A stretch of DNA of 64,000 bases from Mycolicibacterium litorale (GCF_014218295.1 NZ_AP023287.1:5570150-5634149), one strand, 5' to 3'; positions 43,331 to 55,839 are shown, numbered from the stretch's first letter. The notes: a model not told the origin generated them from the letters alone. Numbers and translations: made by a program.

Positions 43331-44548
43331 CTATTCGCGCTTGCCGTTGCCCTTCCCGTTCCCGTTGCCCTTGCCGTGGCCCGGTCCCTTGTCCGGTTTC
43401 TTGTCCTCGTTCTTCGGCGGCGGGCCCTGCGGCTGTTCGATGACGGGGGCGACCGACGGCGCAGGCGGCGGAGTGGTCGGCGGCGGAGGAGGCGGTGGCG
43501 GCGCCAGCGTGGTGCTGGTGCTCACCGGCTCCTGGGCGGGCGCGGAGGAGAACGGGTCCATCGCGAGTGCGACGGCGGCGACGGCAAACGCGACCAGTAC
43601 CGCCGATGCGCCGGCGAGGGCGCGCGTACGGGGTGACCGGGTGCGGCGCGGCGGCACACCCGCGGTCGGTGGCAGCGGCGCGTCGAGCACCCTGGTCATC
43701 GGCGGGGTGACCGGCGCGGGACCGGACGTCAGGGCGCCGTGGTCGCCGGCGAGCGCGGCGCGCATCTGGGTGGCACTCGCGAAACGCCGGCGCGGATCGC
43801 GGCTCATCGCCCGGTCGATGACGCCGGCGAGGAACGGGTCGACGTCGGCGCGGAACGCGGTCACCGGCGGCGGCGGATCGTCCATGATCGCGCGGGCCAC
43901 CGCGGCCGGGTTGTCCTGTGGGAACGCGCGCCGCGCCAGCAGCGCCTCATAGGCCATCACGCCGACGGCGTAGAGATCGTCGGCCACCGAGGCCGGCGCC
44001 CCGGTCACCCGTTCGGGGCTCATGTACGCCAGGGTCCCGACGATCTGACCGGTCATGGTGTGGGCGGCGCCGCCGGTCTTCGCGATTCCGAAGTCGGCCA
44101 CCTTGAGGCTGTTGGCGTCGGCCGACAGCAGGATGTTGCCGGGTTTGATGTCGCGGTGCAGAACCCCCGCCGCGTGCGCCACCTCGAGCGCCGCGAGGAC
44201 CTCGTCGAGCATCGAGCGGACCTGCGCCGGCGACATCGGACCCTGGGCGATGACGTCGCCCAGCGTGCGGCCGGGCAGCCGCTCCATCACGATGAACGGC
44301 CGGCCGTCATCCTCGCCGTAGTCGTGGACCGCGACGATGTTCGGGTGCGACAGCGCGGCGGCCGAGCGTGCCTCGGCCTCGAAGCGGCTGCGCACGTCCG
44401 GCTGGGCGCGCAGCGTCGGATGCAGCAGTTTGATCGCGACCGCACGGTCGAGGCGCGTATCCCAGCCGTCACGAACCTCAGCCATGCCGCCGAGGCCCAG
44501 CACCTCACGCAATTCGTAGCGGCCGACGAGCATTTCGTGGCCGGTCAT
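43331..44548 (-). CDS. Membrane Ser/Thr protein kinase
   Basis: 405 residues. The kinase domain (about 8-265) has the Gly loop LGLGGMAEVRDG, lysine in VAIKLL, catalytic loop HRDIKPGNILL, DFGIAK, and APE-like SPERVTG, so it should be active. A membrane helix (ALAGASAVLVAFAVAAVALA) is followed by a Pro-rich outer segment and a Gly/Lys/Asn tail (GKGNGNGKGNGK), with no PASTA domain. It is not one of the conserved PknA/B/G/L set by context. It lies downstream of pcnA and the DxDxDG gene on the same strand. ATG 44548 is chosen as the start. Confidence 0.88.
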   Translation of the reverse strand: MTGHEMLVGRYELREVLGLGGMAEVRDGWDTRLDRAVAIKLLHPTLRAQPDVRSRFEAEARSAAALSHPNIVAVHDYGEDDGRPFIVMERLPGRTLGDVIAQGPMSPAQVRSMLDEVLAALEVAHAAGVLHRDIKPGNILLSADANSLKVADFGIAKTGGAAHTMTGQIVGTLAYMSPERVTGAPASVADDLYAVGVMAYEALLARRAFPQDNPAAVARAIMDDPPPPVTAFRADVDPFLAGVIDRAMSRDPRRRFASATQMRAALAGDHGALTSGPAPVTPPMTRVLDAPLPPTAGVPPRRTRSPRTRALAGASAVLVAFAVAAVALAMDPFSSAPAQEPVSTSTTLAPPPPPPPPTTPPPAPSVAPVIEQPQGPPPKNEDKKPDKGPGHGKGNGNGKGNGKRE

Positions 44549-44601
44549 AGGCAAACGGTAGCCCGCTCGACCGCCGCGTAAACCGAGCGCCGGTCAGCGG
44601 C

Positions 44602-45099
44602 TCACAGTGCCGCGGCCGCGTCCGCGCGACCGTCGCCGTCACTGTCGGACAGCTTGACGTCCCAGTGTCCGTCGCGGTCAGTGTCGACGTGGGCGGTGTC
44701 ACCGCCGGTCACCTGGTCGGCCAGCCCGTCGCCGTCGCTGTCGACGAGCCGGTCGTCGACCTGCCCGTCGGCGTCGAAGTCGACCACCGGTCCCCCGGTC
44801 TGCTCGACACCGTCGAGGCCGAACCAGCGCACCTGTCCGGTGCGGTCGACGCTGAGCATCCAGGTGCCCGACCCGTCGTCGCTGAAGAACGCCTCGGTCA
44901 CGTCGTCGTCGTCGAGGTCGCGTCCTGCCAGTTCGGCCAGCCCGTCGCCGTCGCGGTCGGACAGCGCGTCGTCGAGGCGGCCGTCGCCGTCGAGGTCCAG
45001 GCCCACCGCGTCGAGAACACCGTCACCGTCGGTGTCGGTGTCGGGTTCGGCGGTCCACATCGTCGCCGAGCCGTCGGCGTCACCCAGGCAGTACTCCAT
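44602..45099 (-). CDS. DxDxDG calcium-binding-type repeat protein
   Basis: 165 residues with about eight acidic loops: DTDGDGV, DLDGDGR, DRDGDGL, DLDDDDV, DFDADGQ, DSDGDGL, DTDRDGH and DSDGDGR. These match EF-hand-like/thrombospondin-type calcium loops in tandem. No signal peptide or catalytic motif is seen. It lies 53 bases before the kinase gene and 42 bases after pcnA, on the same strand. A link to the kinase's outer domain is speculation from position. Confidence 0.7.
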   Translation of the reverse strand: MEYCLGDADGSATMWTAEPDTDTDGDGVLDAVGLDLDGDGRLDDALSDRDGDGLAELAGRDLDDDDVTEAFFSDDGSGTWMLSVDRTGQVRWFGLDGVEQTGGPVVDFDADGQVDDRLVDSDGDGLADQVTGGDTAHVDTDRDGHWDVKLSDSDGDGRADAAAAL

Positions 45100-45141
45100 A
45101 CCGTTGAGACGCCGCCCCGCCGCGGCGGGTTCCGCCGGCGC

Positions 45142-46599
<1,458 letters not shown>

Positions 46600-46684
46600 G
46601 TTCGTTGAGCCTAGAGGGTCACGGTCCGGCTGCGACCGGCGAGTGTGGCCGGAGTGACTGCACGTGGCAGCTACTATCGCTTGG

Positions 46685-47461
46685 GTGTCGGACGGCGAAC
46701 AGCCCAAATCACGACGCCGCCGCGGGCGACGTCGGGGCCGACGCGCGGCCGGACCGCCGCAGGGGTCCGCCGAACGCACCGACGCCCCGGCCACCGATAC
46801 CCCGCCGGAACCGACGGTCAAACCCACCGACCAGGCCAGGAAGAATCGCCCCCGCCGGCCGCCGGAACGACTGCGGACCGTGCACGAGACGTCCGCGGGC
46901 GGCCTGGTGATCGACGGGATCGACGGGCCGAAGGACAGCCAGGTGGCCGCCCTGATCGGGCGGGTCGACCGCCGCGGCCGCATGCTGTGGTCGCTGCCCA
47001 AAGGCCACATCGAGATGGGTGAGACCGCCGAGCAGACGGCGATCCGTGAGGTCGCCGAGGAGACCGGCATCCAGGGCAGCGTGCTCGCCGCACTCGGCAG
47101 CATCGACTACTGGTTCGTCACCGAGGGGCGCCGCGTCCACAAGACCGTGCACCATTACCTGATGCGCTTCCTCGACGGCGAACTGTCCGACGAGGACGTC
47201 GAGGTCACCGAGGTGGCGTGGGTGCCGCTCAAAGAACTGCCGAAGCGGCTGGCCTACGCCGACGAGCGCCGGCTGGCCGAGGTCGCCGACGAACTCATCG
47301 ACAAACTGCACACCGACGGTCCCGCGGCCCTGCCGCCGCTGCCGCGGTCGGCACCCCGGCGACGCCCGCAGACCCATTCGCACACCCGCAACCGTCGTCG
47401 TGACGAGTCGAGCCAAACCCCTCCCGGCCGGCGGACGAACGGATGCGGACAAGGCCAGTGA
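46685..47461 (+). CDS. mutT4: Nudix hydrolase MutT4
   Basis: 258 residues from GTG 46685 ([20 protein letters not shown]). An Arg-rich head is followed by the Nudix domain [20 protein letters not shown] and the Nudix box [20 protein letters not shown], complete with the metal-binding glutamates. It matches Rv3908, reported to hydrolyse oxidised or modified nucleotides. The start at 46664 would extend into promoter DNA. The next gene overlaps its stop by four bases. Confidence 0.95.
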   Translation: MSDGEQPKSRRRRGRRRGRRAAGPPQGSAERTDAPATDTPPEPTVKPTDQARKNRPRRPPERLRTVHETSAGGLVIDGIDGPKDSQVAALIGRVDRRGRMLWSLPKGHIEMGETAEQTAIREVAEETGIQGSVLAALGSIDYWFVTEGRRVHKTVHHYLMRFLDGELSDEDVEVTEVAWVPLKELPKRLAYADERRLAEVADELIDKLHTDGPAALPPLPRSAPRRRPQTHSHTRNRRRDESSQTPPGRRTNGCGQGQ

Positions 47462-49944
47462 GGACCGTGGCGGTGCCACGCAAGTCCCGGGCGGCCGGGC
47501 CGCGTACGGCGGTGTTGCCCCGGCTGCTGGCCGCGCTCGTGGTGCTGTTGCTGACCGCCCTGCCCACTGCGCTGCCGAAGGCCGCCGCAGCTGAACCCGG
47601 CGCCTCCGCGTTCCTGCAGCTGCGCATCGACCGGGTCACCCCCGACGTCGTCACCACGACCAGCGAACCGGTGGTGAGCGTGTCCGGCGTCGTCCGCAAT
47701 GTCGGCGACCGCACGGTCCGCGACGTCGTGCTTCGCCTCGAACACGCGCCGGGCGTGGACTCCTCGTCGGGGTTGCGCACCAACCTGGCGGGCAACCTCG
47801 ACCAGTTCGACCCGGTCGCCGACTTCATCACCGCCACCCCCGAACTCCAGCGCGGCCAGGAGGTGCCGTTCACCCTCACCTACCCGGTGCGCGCACCCGA
47901 TCGGCCGTCGCTGCGCATCGAACAGCCCGGCGTGTACCCGCTGCTGGTCAACGTCAACGGCACCCCTGACTACGGTGCGCCGGCCCGGCTCGACGACGCC
48001 CGCTTCCTGCTGCCGGTGGTGGGCGTCCCGTCGGAGGCCGGTGCCGATTCGGCCGCCGAGACGCTGAACTCCGTCGTGCCTCCGGACACCTCCACACCGG
48101 TGGAGCTGACGATGTTCTGGCCGCTGGCCGACAAACCCCGACTCGCCGCCGGCATCCCGGGCGGAACCGCACCGGTGCGTTTGGTCGACGACCAGCTCGC
48201 CGCCTCGTTGGCGCCGGGCGGCCGGCTGGAGACGCTGCTCGCCGCGGTCGACTTCGCCACCAGCCCGGCCGTCGACCCCGGCGGTGACGTTGGCCGGGCG
48301 CTGTGCCTGGCCATCGATCCCGACCTGCTGGTGACCGTCAACGCGATGACCGCCGGATACGTCGTCAACGACGGCCCCGACGCCGGGCCCACCACCCCGA
48401 CGAGGCCAGGCACCGGTCAGGAGGCGGCCGTCGGATGGCTCAACCGGCTCAAGGCGCTGACCCAGCGGATGTGCGTGGCGCCGACGCCATACGCCCAGGC
48501 CGATCTGGACGCGGTGCAGCGCGTCGGCGATCCCGCGCTGAGCGCGATCGCCACGACCGGTGCCGCCGACATCGTCGACCGGATCCTGGGTATCACGTCC
48601 ACCCGCGGCGCCACGCTGCTCGGCGACGGTCCCCTCACCGCGGCGGCCGCCCAGCTGCTGACCGGCCAGGGCCGCACGGTGGCCGTCACCGCGGCGGACC
48701 TCACCGCGCAGGACGACGCGACCGGGCTGGGCTCCACCGCCGACCTGACACCCGTGCGGTACTCCCCGAACCTCGTCGCCGCGCCGTTCGACCCGACGGT
48801 CGGCGCGGCCCTGGCCGCGGCGGGCACCGACCCCACCGCGCCCAGCTACCTCGACTCCTCCCTCGAGATCCCGCTGCGGCAGGATTCGCCGGTCGCGCGC
48901 AGGCAGAACGCGATCGGGTCGCTGCTGTGGCGTGGGCTGCAACCCGACGTCGAACCGCGGACCCAGATCGTGCTGCCGCCCCTGGTGTGGTCGCCGCGCC
49001 CCGAGGACGCGCAGTCGATCCTGACCGCCGTCGGCACCGCCATCCGCGCCGGGCTCGCCCTCCCCCGTCCACTGCGCGAGGTGATCGCCGACGGCGACGC
49101 CGTGCCCGCCCGCCCGGACGCCGGCTGGCCGCCCGCCGAATCCGGCGAACGGGGCCGCTTCGACGACGCGGTGACGGGAGGGATCGCCGCCACCAACGGC
49201 CGCCTCGCCGGGCTGACCGCCGCGCTCGGCGTCGACGAACGCACCGGCCTTACCGGAATCGCCTACACCGCCCCGCTGCGCGAGGACATGCTGCGCGCCC
49301 TGAGCCAGTCCGTACCCGCCGAGGGACGCAACGATCTGGCCCAACAACGACTCGCGGTGGTGACCGACACCGTCGGCGACATGTTCGGGGCGGTGCGGAT
49401 CATGAACCCGGGCGGTGCCTACACGCTGGCCACCGAACGCAGCCCGCTGCCGCTGGCCCTGCGCAACGACCTGCCGGTACCGATCCGCGTGCGCCTGGCC
49501 GTCGACGCGCCGCCGGGTATGACGGTCGACGACATGGGCGAGATCAGCCTTCCGCCGGGCTATCTGCCGCTTCGGGTACCGATCGAGGTGCACTTCACCC
49601 AGCGCGTCGCCGTCGACGTGACGCTGCGCACCGCCGACGGGCTGCCCCTCGGGGAACCGGTTCGGCTGTCGGTGCACTCCAACGCCTACGGGAAGGTGCT
49701 GTTCTTCATCACGCTCAGCGCCGGCGCCGTCCTCGTGCTCCTGGCCGGGCGACGGCTGTGGCACCGGTTCCGCGGCCAACCCGACCCGGCCGACCTCGAC
49801 CGGCCGTCACGGGCGTCGGCCCCCCGCACCGAGGGAGCTTCCCTGCGCTCCGATCCGCTCGAGACCGCGATCCGCCACGCGCCGGACGACAGCCCCCGAC
49901 CGGCCCGCGCCCGCCGCGACCAACCCGTCGGCGACCAGAAATGA
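47458..49944 (+). CDS. Large secreted/membrane-anchored protein (DUF6049, Rv3909 type)
   Basis: 828 residues. The signal segment ([20 protein letters not shown]) leads to a long outer domain: [20 protein letters not shown] and [14 protein letters not shown]-terminal membrane helix ([20 protein letters not shown]) has a short cytoplasmic tail. It matches Rv3909 in order and layout; its biochemical role is unknown, but it always precedes murJ. GTG 47458 gives a four-base overlap with mutT4 (ATG 47443 is an alternative). An ATGA overlaps its own stop at the likely start of the murJ reading frame. Confidence 0.9.
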   Translation: MRTVAVPRKSRAAGPRTAVLPRLLAALVVLLLTALPTALPKAAAAEPGASAFLQLRIDRVTPDVVTTTSEPVVSVSGVVRNVGDRTVRDVVLRLEHAPGVDSSSGLRTNLAGNLDQFDPVADFITATPELQRGQEVPFTLTYPVRAPDRPSLRIEQPGVYPLLVNVNGTPDYGAPARLDDARFLLPVVGVPSEAGADSAAETLNSVVPPDTSTPVELTMFWPLADKPRLAAGIPGGTAPVRLVDDQLAASLAPGGRLETLLAAVDFATSPAVDPGGDVGRALCLAIDPDLLVTVNAMTAGYVVNDGPDAGPTTPTRPGTGQEAAVGWLNRLKALTQRMCVAPTPYAQADLDAVQRVGDPALSAIATTGAADIVDRILGITSTRGATLLGDGPLTAAAAQLLTGQGRTVAVTAADLTAQDDATGLGSTADLTPVRYSPNLVAAPFDPTVGAALAAAGTDPTAPSYLDSSLEIPLRQDSPVARRQNAIGSLLWRGLQPDVEPRTQIVLPPLVWSPRPEDAQSILTAVGTAIRAGLALPRPLREVIADGDAVPARPDAGWPPAESGERGRFDDAVTGGIAATNGRLAGLTAALGVDERTGLTGIAYTAPLREDMLRALSQSVPAEGRNDLAQQRLAVVTDTVGDMFGAVRIMNPGGAYTLATERSPLPLALRNDLPVPIRVRLAVDAPPGMTVDDMGEISLPPGYLPLRVPIEVHFTQRVAVDVTLRTADGLPLGEPVRLSVHSNAYGKVLFFITLSAGAVLVLLAGRRLWHRFRGQPDPADLDRPSRASAPRTEGASLRSDPLETAIRHAPDDSPRPARARRDQPVGDQK

Positions 49945-50133
49945 GCACCACGGGGTGGGACAGGGACGCCCCGCCACCCATGCCCTCCCCCGCGTCGGAT
50001 CCCGCCGCGCCCCGGTGCGGTACGTCCGGACCCCTCGCGGCGGCCGCCACCGCCGCCGCCGCGGCAGCGCGTCCCGCGCGGTCCGGCCCCCCGCCGGCGG
50101 GCGGGCCGTCCGGAACTGTCCGACGCCGCCGTC
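49941..50133 (+). other. 5' part of murJ in a conflicting frame (possible frameshift)
   Basis: An ATG at 49941 overlaps the Rv3909-type stop (ATGA) and reads [20 protein letters not shown]. That is GC3-rich but in a different frame from murJ. From about 50041 the murJ frame reads RRPPPPPPRQRVPRGPAPRR then PELSDAAVVSRSWGMA, the conserved N-terminus of mycobacterial MurJ. No ATG or GTG precedes 50134 in that frame. A one-base insertion between the two, real or a sequencing error, would explain both. Confidence 0.5.
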
Positions 50134-53100
50134 GTGTCCCGCTCATGGGGTATGGCGGTGGCGACGCTGGTCAGCCGGATCACCGGGTTCCTGCGGATCG
50201 TGCTGCTCGCCGCGATCCTCGGCGCCGCCCTGTCGAGCGCCTTCTCGGTGGCAAACCAGCTGCCCAACCTGGTGGCGGCGCTGGTACTCGAAGCGACCTT
50301 CACCGCGATCTTCGTCCCCGTGCTGGCCCGCGCCGAACGCGACGATCCCGACGGCGGCACGGCCTTCGTCCGACGGCTGGTCACCCTGGCCACCACGCTG
50401 CTGCTCGTGGCCACCGTGCTCTCGGTGGCGTGCGCACCGCTGCTGGTGCGGTTGATGCTCGGCGACGACCCACAGGTCAACAATCCGCTGACGACGGCGT
50501 TCGCCTACCTGCTGCTGCCGCAGGTGCTGTTCTACGGGCTGTCCTCGGTGTTCATGGCAATCCTCAACACCCGCAACGTGTTCGGGCCGCCGGCATGGGC
50601 GCCGGTGGTCAACAACGTCGTGGCCATCGCCACGCTCGGGCTCTATGTGATTGTGCCGGGCGAACTCTCGATCGACCCGGTGGAGATGGGCAACGCCAAA
50701 CTGCTGGTGCTCGGCATCGGCACCACACTCGGCGTGTTCGCGCAGACCGCGGTGCTGCTGGTCGCCATCCGCCGGGAGCGGATCAGCCTGCGGCCGCTGT
50801 GGGGTATCGACGACCGCCTCAAGAAGTTCGGCACGATGGCGGCGGCGATGGTGCTCTACGTGCTCATCAGCCAGATCGGTCTCATCGTCGGCAACCAGAT
50901 CGCCAGCGGCGCCGCGGCATCCGGACCGGCGATCTACAACTACACCTGGCTGATCCTGCAGCTGCCGTTCGGGATGATCGGGGTCACGGTGCTCACCGTC
51001 GTGATGCCGCGGCTGTCGCGCAACGCCGCCGCCAACGACATCCGCGCCGTGCTCGGCGACCTCTCACTGGCGACCCGGCTGACCATGGTCACGCTGATCC
51101 CGATCGTGGCCGTCATGACGGTGGGCGGACCGGCGATCGGCAGCGCGCTGTTCGCGTACGGCAACTTCGGTGCGACCGACGCCGGATACCTCGGCATGGC
51201 GATCACCCTGTCGGCGTTCACTCTCATCCCCTACGCGCTGGTGCTGCTGCAGCTGCGGGTGTTCTACGCGCGCGAACAGCCGTGGACGCCGATCATCGTC
51301 ATCGTCGTGGTGACCTCGGTGAAGGTCATCGGCTCGCTCGCGGCGCCACACCTGACCGACGACCCCGACCTGGTCGCTGGATACCTCGGCATGGCGAACG
51401 GACTGGGGTTTCTCGCCGGCGCGATCGTCGGCTACATCCTGCTGCGGTCCAGCCTCAACCCGCCGGGCGGACGGCTGCTCGACGTGCAGGTGATCCGCAC
51501 GATCCTGGTCACCGTCGCGGCATCGCTGCTGGCCGGTCTGCTCGCCTACGTCGTCGACCAGTTGTTCGGCCTGAAATCGCTGACCGACAGCGGCGGCGGG
51601 CTCGGCTCGCTGCTGCGGCTCGCCGTGCTGAGTCTGATCATGCTGCCCGTGCTCGCCGGTGTGCTGCTGGCGGCGAAAGTGCCCGAAGCCGCCGCCGCGG
51701 TCGCGTTCGTGCGCCGGCGCCTCGGCGGCCGCCGGCCGGTGTCCCCTCCGTCAATAACTCGGCCCGACCAACCGCGCCCCTCCGAGGCCTTCCCGTACTC
51801 TGACCACAGGAGTGCAGGTCCGGCACGGGGGATTCGGGGCCCCATGACCGGCCGGAATGGGCCTCCGGTGCGGGGTACATCAGTGCGTGGCGCCGGAACA
51901 GACATGTGGAAAGGACCAGCGGTGAGCGACGACTCCGCGGGCGATTCCGCAGCACCGCCCGACAACGCTGCGACCACCAAGATCTCGCGGCCCGCCGCGG
52001 ACCACCATTCGCGGCCCGCCGCGGATACCCATTCGCGGCCCGCCGCGGATACCCATTCGCGGCCCGCCGCGGATTCCCATTCGCGGCCCGCCGCGGACGA
52101 CTTCCTGCCCGACGTCCCCGACTCCGCCACCACCGAGATGCCCATGTCGGGGCGCCCGCCCGCCGACTACGGCGGCGACCCGACCCGCGAATCGCTGCCC
52201 TTCGACGTCCCGCGCGAACCCCCGGTCGAGGCCGCCACCTCCGAAGAGGACGTCCACCTGATCCCGGGTGCGACGATCGCCGGCGGGCGCTACCGGCTGC
52301 TGGTGTTCCACGGCGGCCCACCGAACCTGCAGTTCTGGCAGGCACTCGACACCGCGCTCGACCGCCAGGTCGCGCTGACCTTCGTCGACCCCGACGTCAC
52401 GCTGCCCGACGAGCGGGTGCAGGAAATCCTTTCCCGCACACTGAAACTCAGCCGCCTCGACATGCCGGGCGTGGCCCGCGTCCTCGACGTGGCCAACACC
52501 GGCTCCGGTGGGCTGATCGTCTCGGAGTGGATCCGCGGCGGATCGCTGGCCGAGGTCGCGGCCACCGCACCCTCCCCGATCGGCGGCGCCCGCGCGATGC
52601 AGTCGCTGGCCGCTGCGGCAGAAGCCGCCCACCGGTCCGGGGTCGCGTTGTCGATCGACCACCCCAGCCGCGTGCGGGTCAGCATCGAAGGCGATGTGGC
52701 GCTGGCGTTTCCGGCGACGATGCCCGACGCCACGCCGGAGGACGACATCCGCGGCATCGGGGCCGCGCTCTACGCGCTGCTGGTCAACCGGTGGCCGCTG
52801 CCCGAAACCGGGGAGCCCAGCGGGCTGGCCCCGGCCGACCTCGATCCCGCGGGCAACCCCGTCGAACCGCGCACGGTCGACCGCGACATCCCGTTCCAGA
52901 TCTCGGCGGCGGCCGCGCATGCCATACAGCCCGACGGCGGGATCCGCAGCGCGCCCACGCTGTTGAACCTGCTGCAGCAGGCCACCGCCGTCGCCGACCG
53001 CACCGACATGATCGCGCCCGTCGACCGACCCGACACCGGCGGCGGATCCCGCTTCCGCGGCGAACCCGACGACGACGACCCCGACGCCAAGGCCCGACGC

Positions 53101-53733
53101 AAGCGGGGTCTGATGGTCGGCCTGACCGTCGGTGGCGTGATCGTCGTCGTCGCCCTGATCGTGCTGGCGACGGTGCTGAGCCGCATCTTCGGTGACGTCA
53201 ACGGCGGATTCGACGGTGACGAACTGGGCCTCAACGCCCCGACCACCTCGGCCGAGGCCGACGGCCCGGCATCCGGACCCGGCAACGTCGTGCGTCCGGT
53301 GCGGGCGACGGTGTTCTCCCCCGACGGCGGCGCCGACTCACCGGATCAAGCGGGCAACGCCATCGACGGCAACTCGACCACGGTGTGGCCCACCGACACC
53401 TACTCCGACCCGAACCCGTTCCCGAACTTCAAGAACGGCGTGGGGTTGATGCTCGAACTGCCCCAGCCCACCACGCTGAGTTCGGTGGACATCAACGTGT
53501 CCTCCACCGGCACCTCGGTGCAGATCCGGTCGGCGCAGTCGGCCGAACCGTCGTCACTCGACAGCACCACCGAGATGACGCCGTCCACCCCGCTGCGGAC
53601 CGGGAACAACACCATCCAGGTGACCGACGCGTCCCCCACCTCCTATGTGCTCGTGTGGATCGACAAACTCGGCACCGTGGACGGAGAGAGCCGCACCGAC
53701 GTCTCCGAGATCACGCTCAAGGGCACCGCCTGA
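50134..53733 (+). CDS. murJ: Lipid II flippase MurJ (MviN) fused to a pseudokinase and extracellular domain
   Basis: 1199 residues from GTG 50134 (see the 5' note). Residues 1-530 form the 14-helix MurJ flippase (ISRITGFLRIVLLAAILGAA, LPNLVAALVLEATFTAIFVP, NTRNVFGPPAWAPVVNNV). A linker with five eight-residue repeats follows (618-657). Next is a kinase fold at about 715-950 without HRD/DFG catalytic residues, a membrane helix near 1000 (MVGLTVGGVIVVVALIVLAT), and a discoidin-like outer domain (NAIDGNSTTVWPTDTYSD). In M. tuberculosis (Rv3910) PknB phosphorylates the pseudokinase, which recruits FhaA. It flips lipid II for peptidoglycan growth. Confidence 0.94.
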   Translation: MSRSWGMAVATLVSRITGFLRIVLLAAILGAALSSAFSVANQLPNLVAALVLEATFTAIFVPVLARAERDDPDGGTAFVRRLVTLATTLLLVATVLSVACAPLLVRLMLGDDPQVNNPLTTAFAYLLLPQVLFYGLSSVFMAILNTRNVFGPPAWAPVVNNVVAIATLGLYVIVPGELSIDPVEMGNAKLLVLGIGTTLGVFAQTAVLLVAIRRERISLRPLWGIDDRLKKFGTMAAAMVLYVLISQIGLIVGNQIASGAAASGPAIYNYTWLILQLPFGMIGVTVLTVVMPRLSRNAAANDIRAVLGDLSLATRLTMVTLIPIVAVMTVGGPAIGSALFAYGNFGATDAGYLGMAITLSAFTLIPYALVLLQLRVFYAREQPWTPIIVIVVVTSVKVIGSLAAPHLTDDPDLVAGYLGMANGLGFLAGAIVGYILLRSSLNPPGGRLLDVQVIRTILVTVAASLLAGLLAYVVDQLFGLKSLTDSGGGLGSLLRLAVLSLIMLPVLAGVLLAAKVPEAAAAVAFVRRRLGGRRPVSPPSITRPDQPRPSEAFPYSDHRSAGPARGIRGPMTGRNGPPVRGTSVRGAGTDMWKGPAVSDDSAGDSAAPPDNAATTKISRPAADHHSRPAADTHSRPAADTHSRPAADSHSRPAADDFLPDVPDSATTEMPMSGRPPADYGGDPTRESLPFDVPREPPVEAATSEEDVHLIPGATIAGGRYRLLVFHGGPPNLQFWQALDTALDRQVALTFVDPDVTLPDERVQEILSRTLKLSRLDMPGVARVLDVANTGSGGLIVSEWIRGGSLAEVAATAPSPIGGARAMQSLAAAAEAAHRSGVALSIDHPSRVRVSIEGDVALAFPATMPDATPEDDIRGIGAALYALLVNRWPLPETGEPSGLAPADLDPAGNPVEPRTVDRDIPFQISAAAAHAIQPDGGIRSAPTLLNLLQQATAVADRTDMIAPVDRPDTGGGSRFRGEPDDDDPDAKARRKRGLMVGLTVGGVIVVVALIVLATVLSRIFGDVNGGFDGDELGLNAPTTSAEADGPASGPGNVVRPVRATVFSPDGGADSPDQAGNAIDGNSTTVWPTDTYSDPNPFPNFKNGVGLMLELPQPTTLSSVDINVSSTGTSVQIRSAQSAEPSSLDSTTEMTPSTPLRTGNNTIQVTDASPTSYVLVWIDKLGTVDGESRTDVSEITLKGTA
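51985..52104 (+). repeat. Five 24-bp tandem repeats in murJ
   Basis: TCGCGGCCCGCCGCGGA plus seven variable bases recurs five times in phase, coding SRPAAD followed by HH, TH, TH, SH or DF. Copies 2 and 3 are identical. It lies in the cytoplasmic linker between the flippase and the pseudokinase. It is minisatellite-like and in frame. Confidence 0.9.
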
Positions 53734-53798
53734 CGGTTTATCCACAGGCCCGTCAACTCGTGTCCGGCAGGCTGCCGCACTGCGCTTAGTGTTCGGCT

Positions 53799-54455
53799 GT
53801 GGAGAGCTTCGACATGGCCGACCGGTCCGACGCGCAGCTGTTGGCCGATCACGTCGCGGGTGACCGTCACGCATTCGCCGAGCTGCTCACCCGCCACCGC
53901 CGTCACCTCGAGCGGCTGGCCCTGGTCACCAGCCGCAGCCGGGAGGACGCGGACGACGCCCTGCAGGAGGCGCTGTTCAAGGCCCACCGCAACGCCGCGA
54001 CCTTCCGACACGACTCCGCGGTGAGCAGCTGGCTCTACCGCATCGTGGTCAACGCCTGCCTGGACCGGCTGCGCCGCGACCGCAACCACCAGACCGTCGC
54101 CCTGCACGACGAGATCGGCCCACTCAACGACCCGACCGCCCGGGTGGACACCGCCATCGTCGTCCAGCGGGCTCTGCTGCGGTTGCCGGTCGACCAGCGC
54201 GCCGCCATCGTGGCCGTGGACATGCAGGGCTACTCCGTCGCCGAGACCGCCCGCATGCTGGGCATCGCCGAAGGCACCGTCAAGAGTCGATGCAGCCGGG
54301 CGCGGGCCAGACTCGCCGAGACGCTGCGCACCCTCGACGAGACCGGTCCGCACACGCCCGTCGTCCGTGGCTGCCGCACGCCGCCGACGTCACAGCGGGG
54401 CCGCAGCCGCCCCCGTAGCGTGGGCCTGCCGCCGTGCGGGAACACCCCGACCTAG
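53799..54455 (+). CDS. sigM: ECF RNA polymerase sigma factor SigM
   Basis: 218 residues, ECF type. Region 2 is HAFAELLTRHRRHLERLALV, DADDALQEALFKAHRNAATF and SSWLYRIVVNACLDRLRRDR. Region 4 is LRLPVDQRAAIVAVDMQGYS then GIAEGTVKSRCSRARARLAE. It directs a minor RNA polymerase holoenzyme. GTG 53799 or ATG 53814 may start it. In M. tuberculosis sigM is followed by the anti-sigma gene rsmA; here the next gene is trxB2, 45 bases on. The C-terminal 30 residues (RTPPTSQRGRSRPRSVGLPP) look unlike the family. Confidence 0.92.
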   Translation: MESFDMADRSDAQLLADHVAGDRHAFAELLTRHRRHLERLALVTSRSREDADDALQEALFKAHRNAATFRHDSAVSSWLYRIVVNACLDRLRRDRNHQTVALHDEIGPLNDPTARVDTAIVVQRALLRLPVDQRAAIVAVDMQGYSVAETARMLGIAEGTVKSRCSRARARLAETLRTLDETGPHTPVVRGCRTPPTSQRGRSRPRSVGLPPCGNTPT

Positions 54456-54500
54456 GCTGGTGTTGTACCCGTGCCGGTGCGAAACGGCAGAAAGGCTCAC

Positions 54501-55472
<972 letters not shown>

Positions 55473-55506
55473 GACAGATCCGTCCCACTTCTTCTAGGAG
55501 CAGACC

Positions 55507-55839
55507 ATGGCTGACAACAGCGCCACCGTCACCGTCACCGACGACTCGTTCTCCGACGATGTGCTGACCAGCAGCACCCCTGTGCTGGTCGACTTCTGGG
55601 CCACCTGGTGCGGACCGTGCAAGATGGTCGCCCCGGTCCTCGAGGAGATCGCCTCCGAGAAGGCCGGCGCGCTCACGGTCGCGAAGCTCGACGTCGACGC
55701 CAACCCGACCACCGCACGCGACTTCCAGGTCGTGTCGATCCCGACGATGATCCTGTTCAAAGATGGTGAACCGGTCAAGCGAATCGTCGGTGCGAAGGGT
55801 AAAGCGGCGCTGTTGCGCGAAATCGGCGACCTGCTCTGA
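55507..55839 (+). CDS. trxC: Thioredoxin TrxC
   Basis: 110 residues with the active site [20 protein letters not shown] (WCGPC), the cis-proline segment [20 protein letters not shown], and normal length. It reduces protein disulphides and receives electrons from the reductase just upstream. ATG 55507 follows TTCTAGGAGCAGACC, a good ribosome-binding site. Confidence 0.97.
   Translation: MADNSATVTVTDDSFSDDVLTSSTPVLVDFWATWCGPCKMVAPVLEEIASEKAGALTVAKLDVDANPTTARDFQVVSIPTMILFKDGEPVKRIVGAKGKAALLREIGDLL

Noticed and set aside
47254..49779. 841-codon minus-strand open frame
   Set aside because: Antisense of the Rv3909-type gene with Gly/Arg/Gln-rich composition; no family match.
48303..51803. 1166-codon plus-strand open frame across Rv3909-type and murJ genes
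   Set aside because: Arg/Pro-rich shadow frame of two real genes; only its short part around 49941-50040 was considered, as a possible murJ 5' end.
51985..52104. CRISPR-like array
   Set aside because: The 24-bp repeats are contiguous, without spacers, in frame in murJ, and no cas genes are near.
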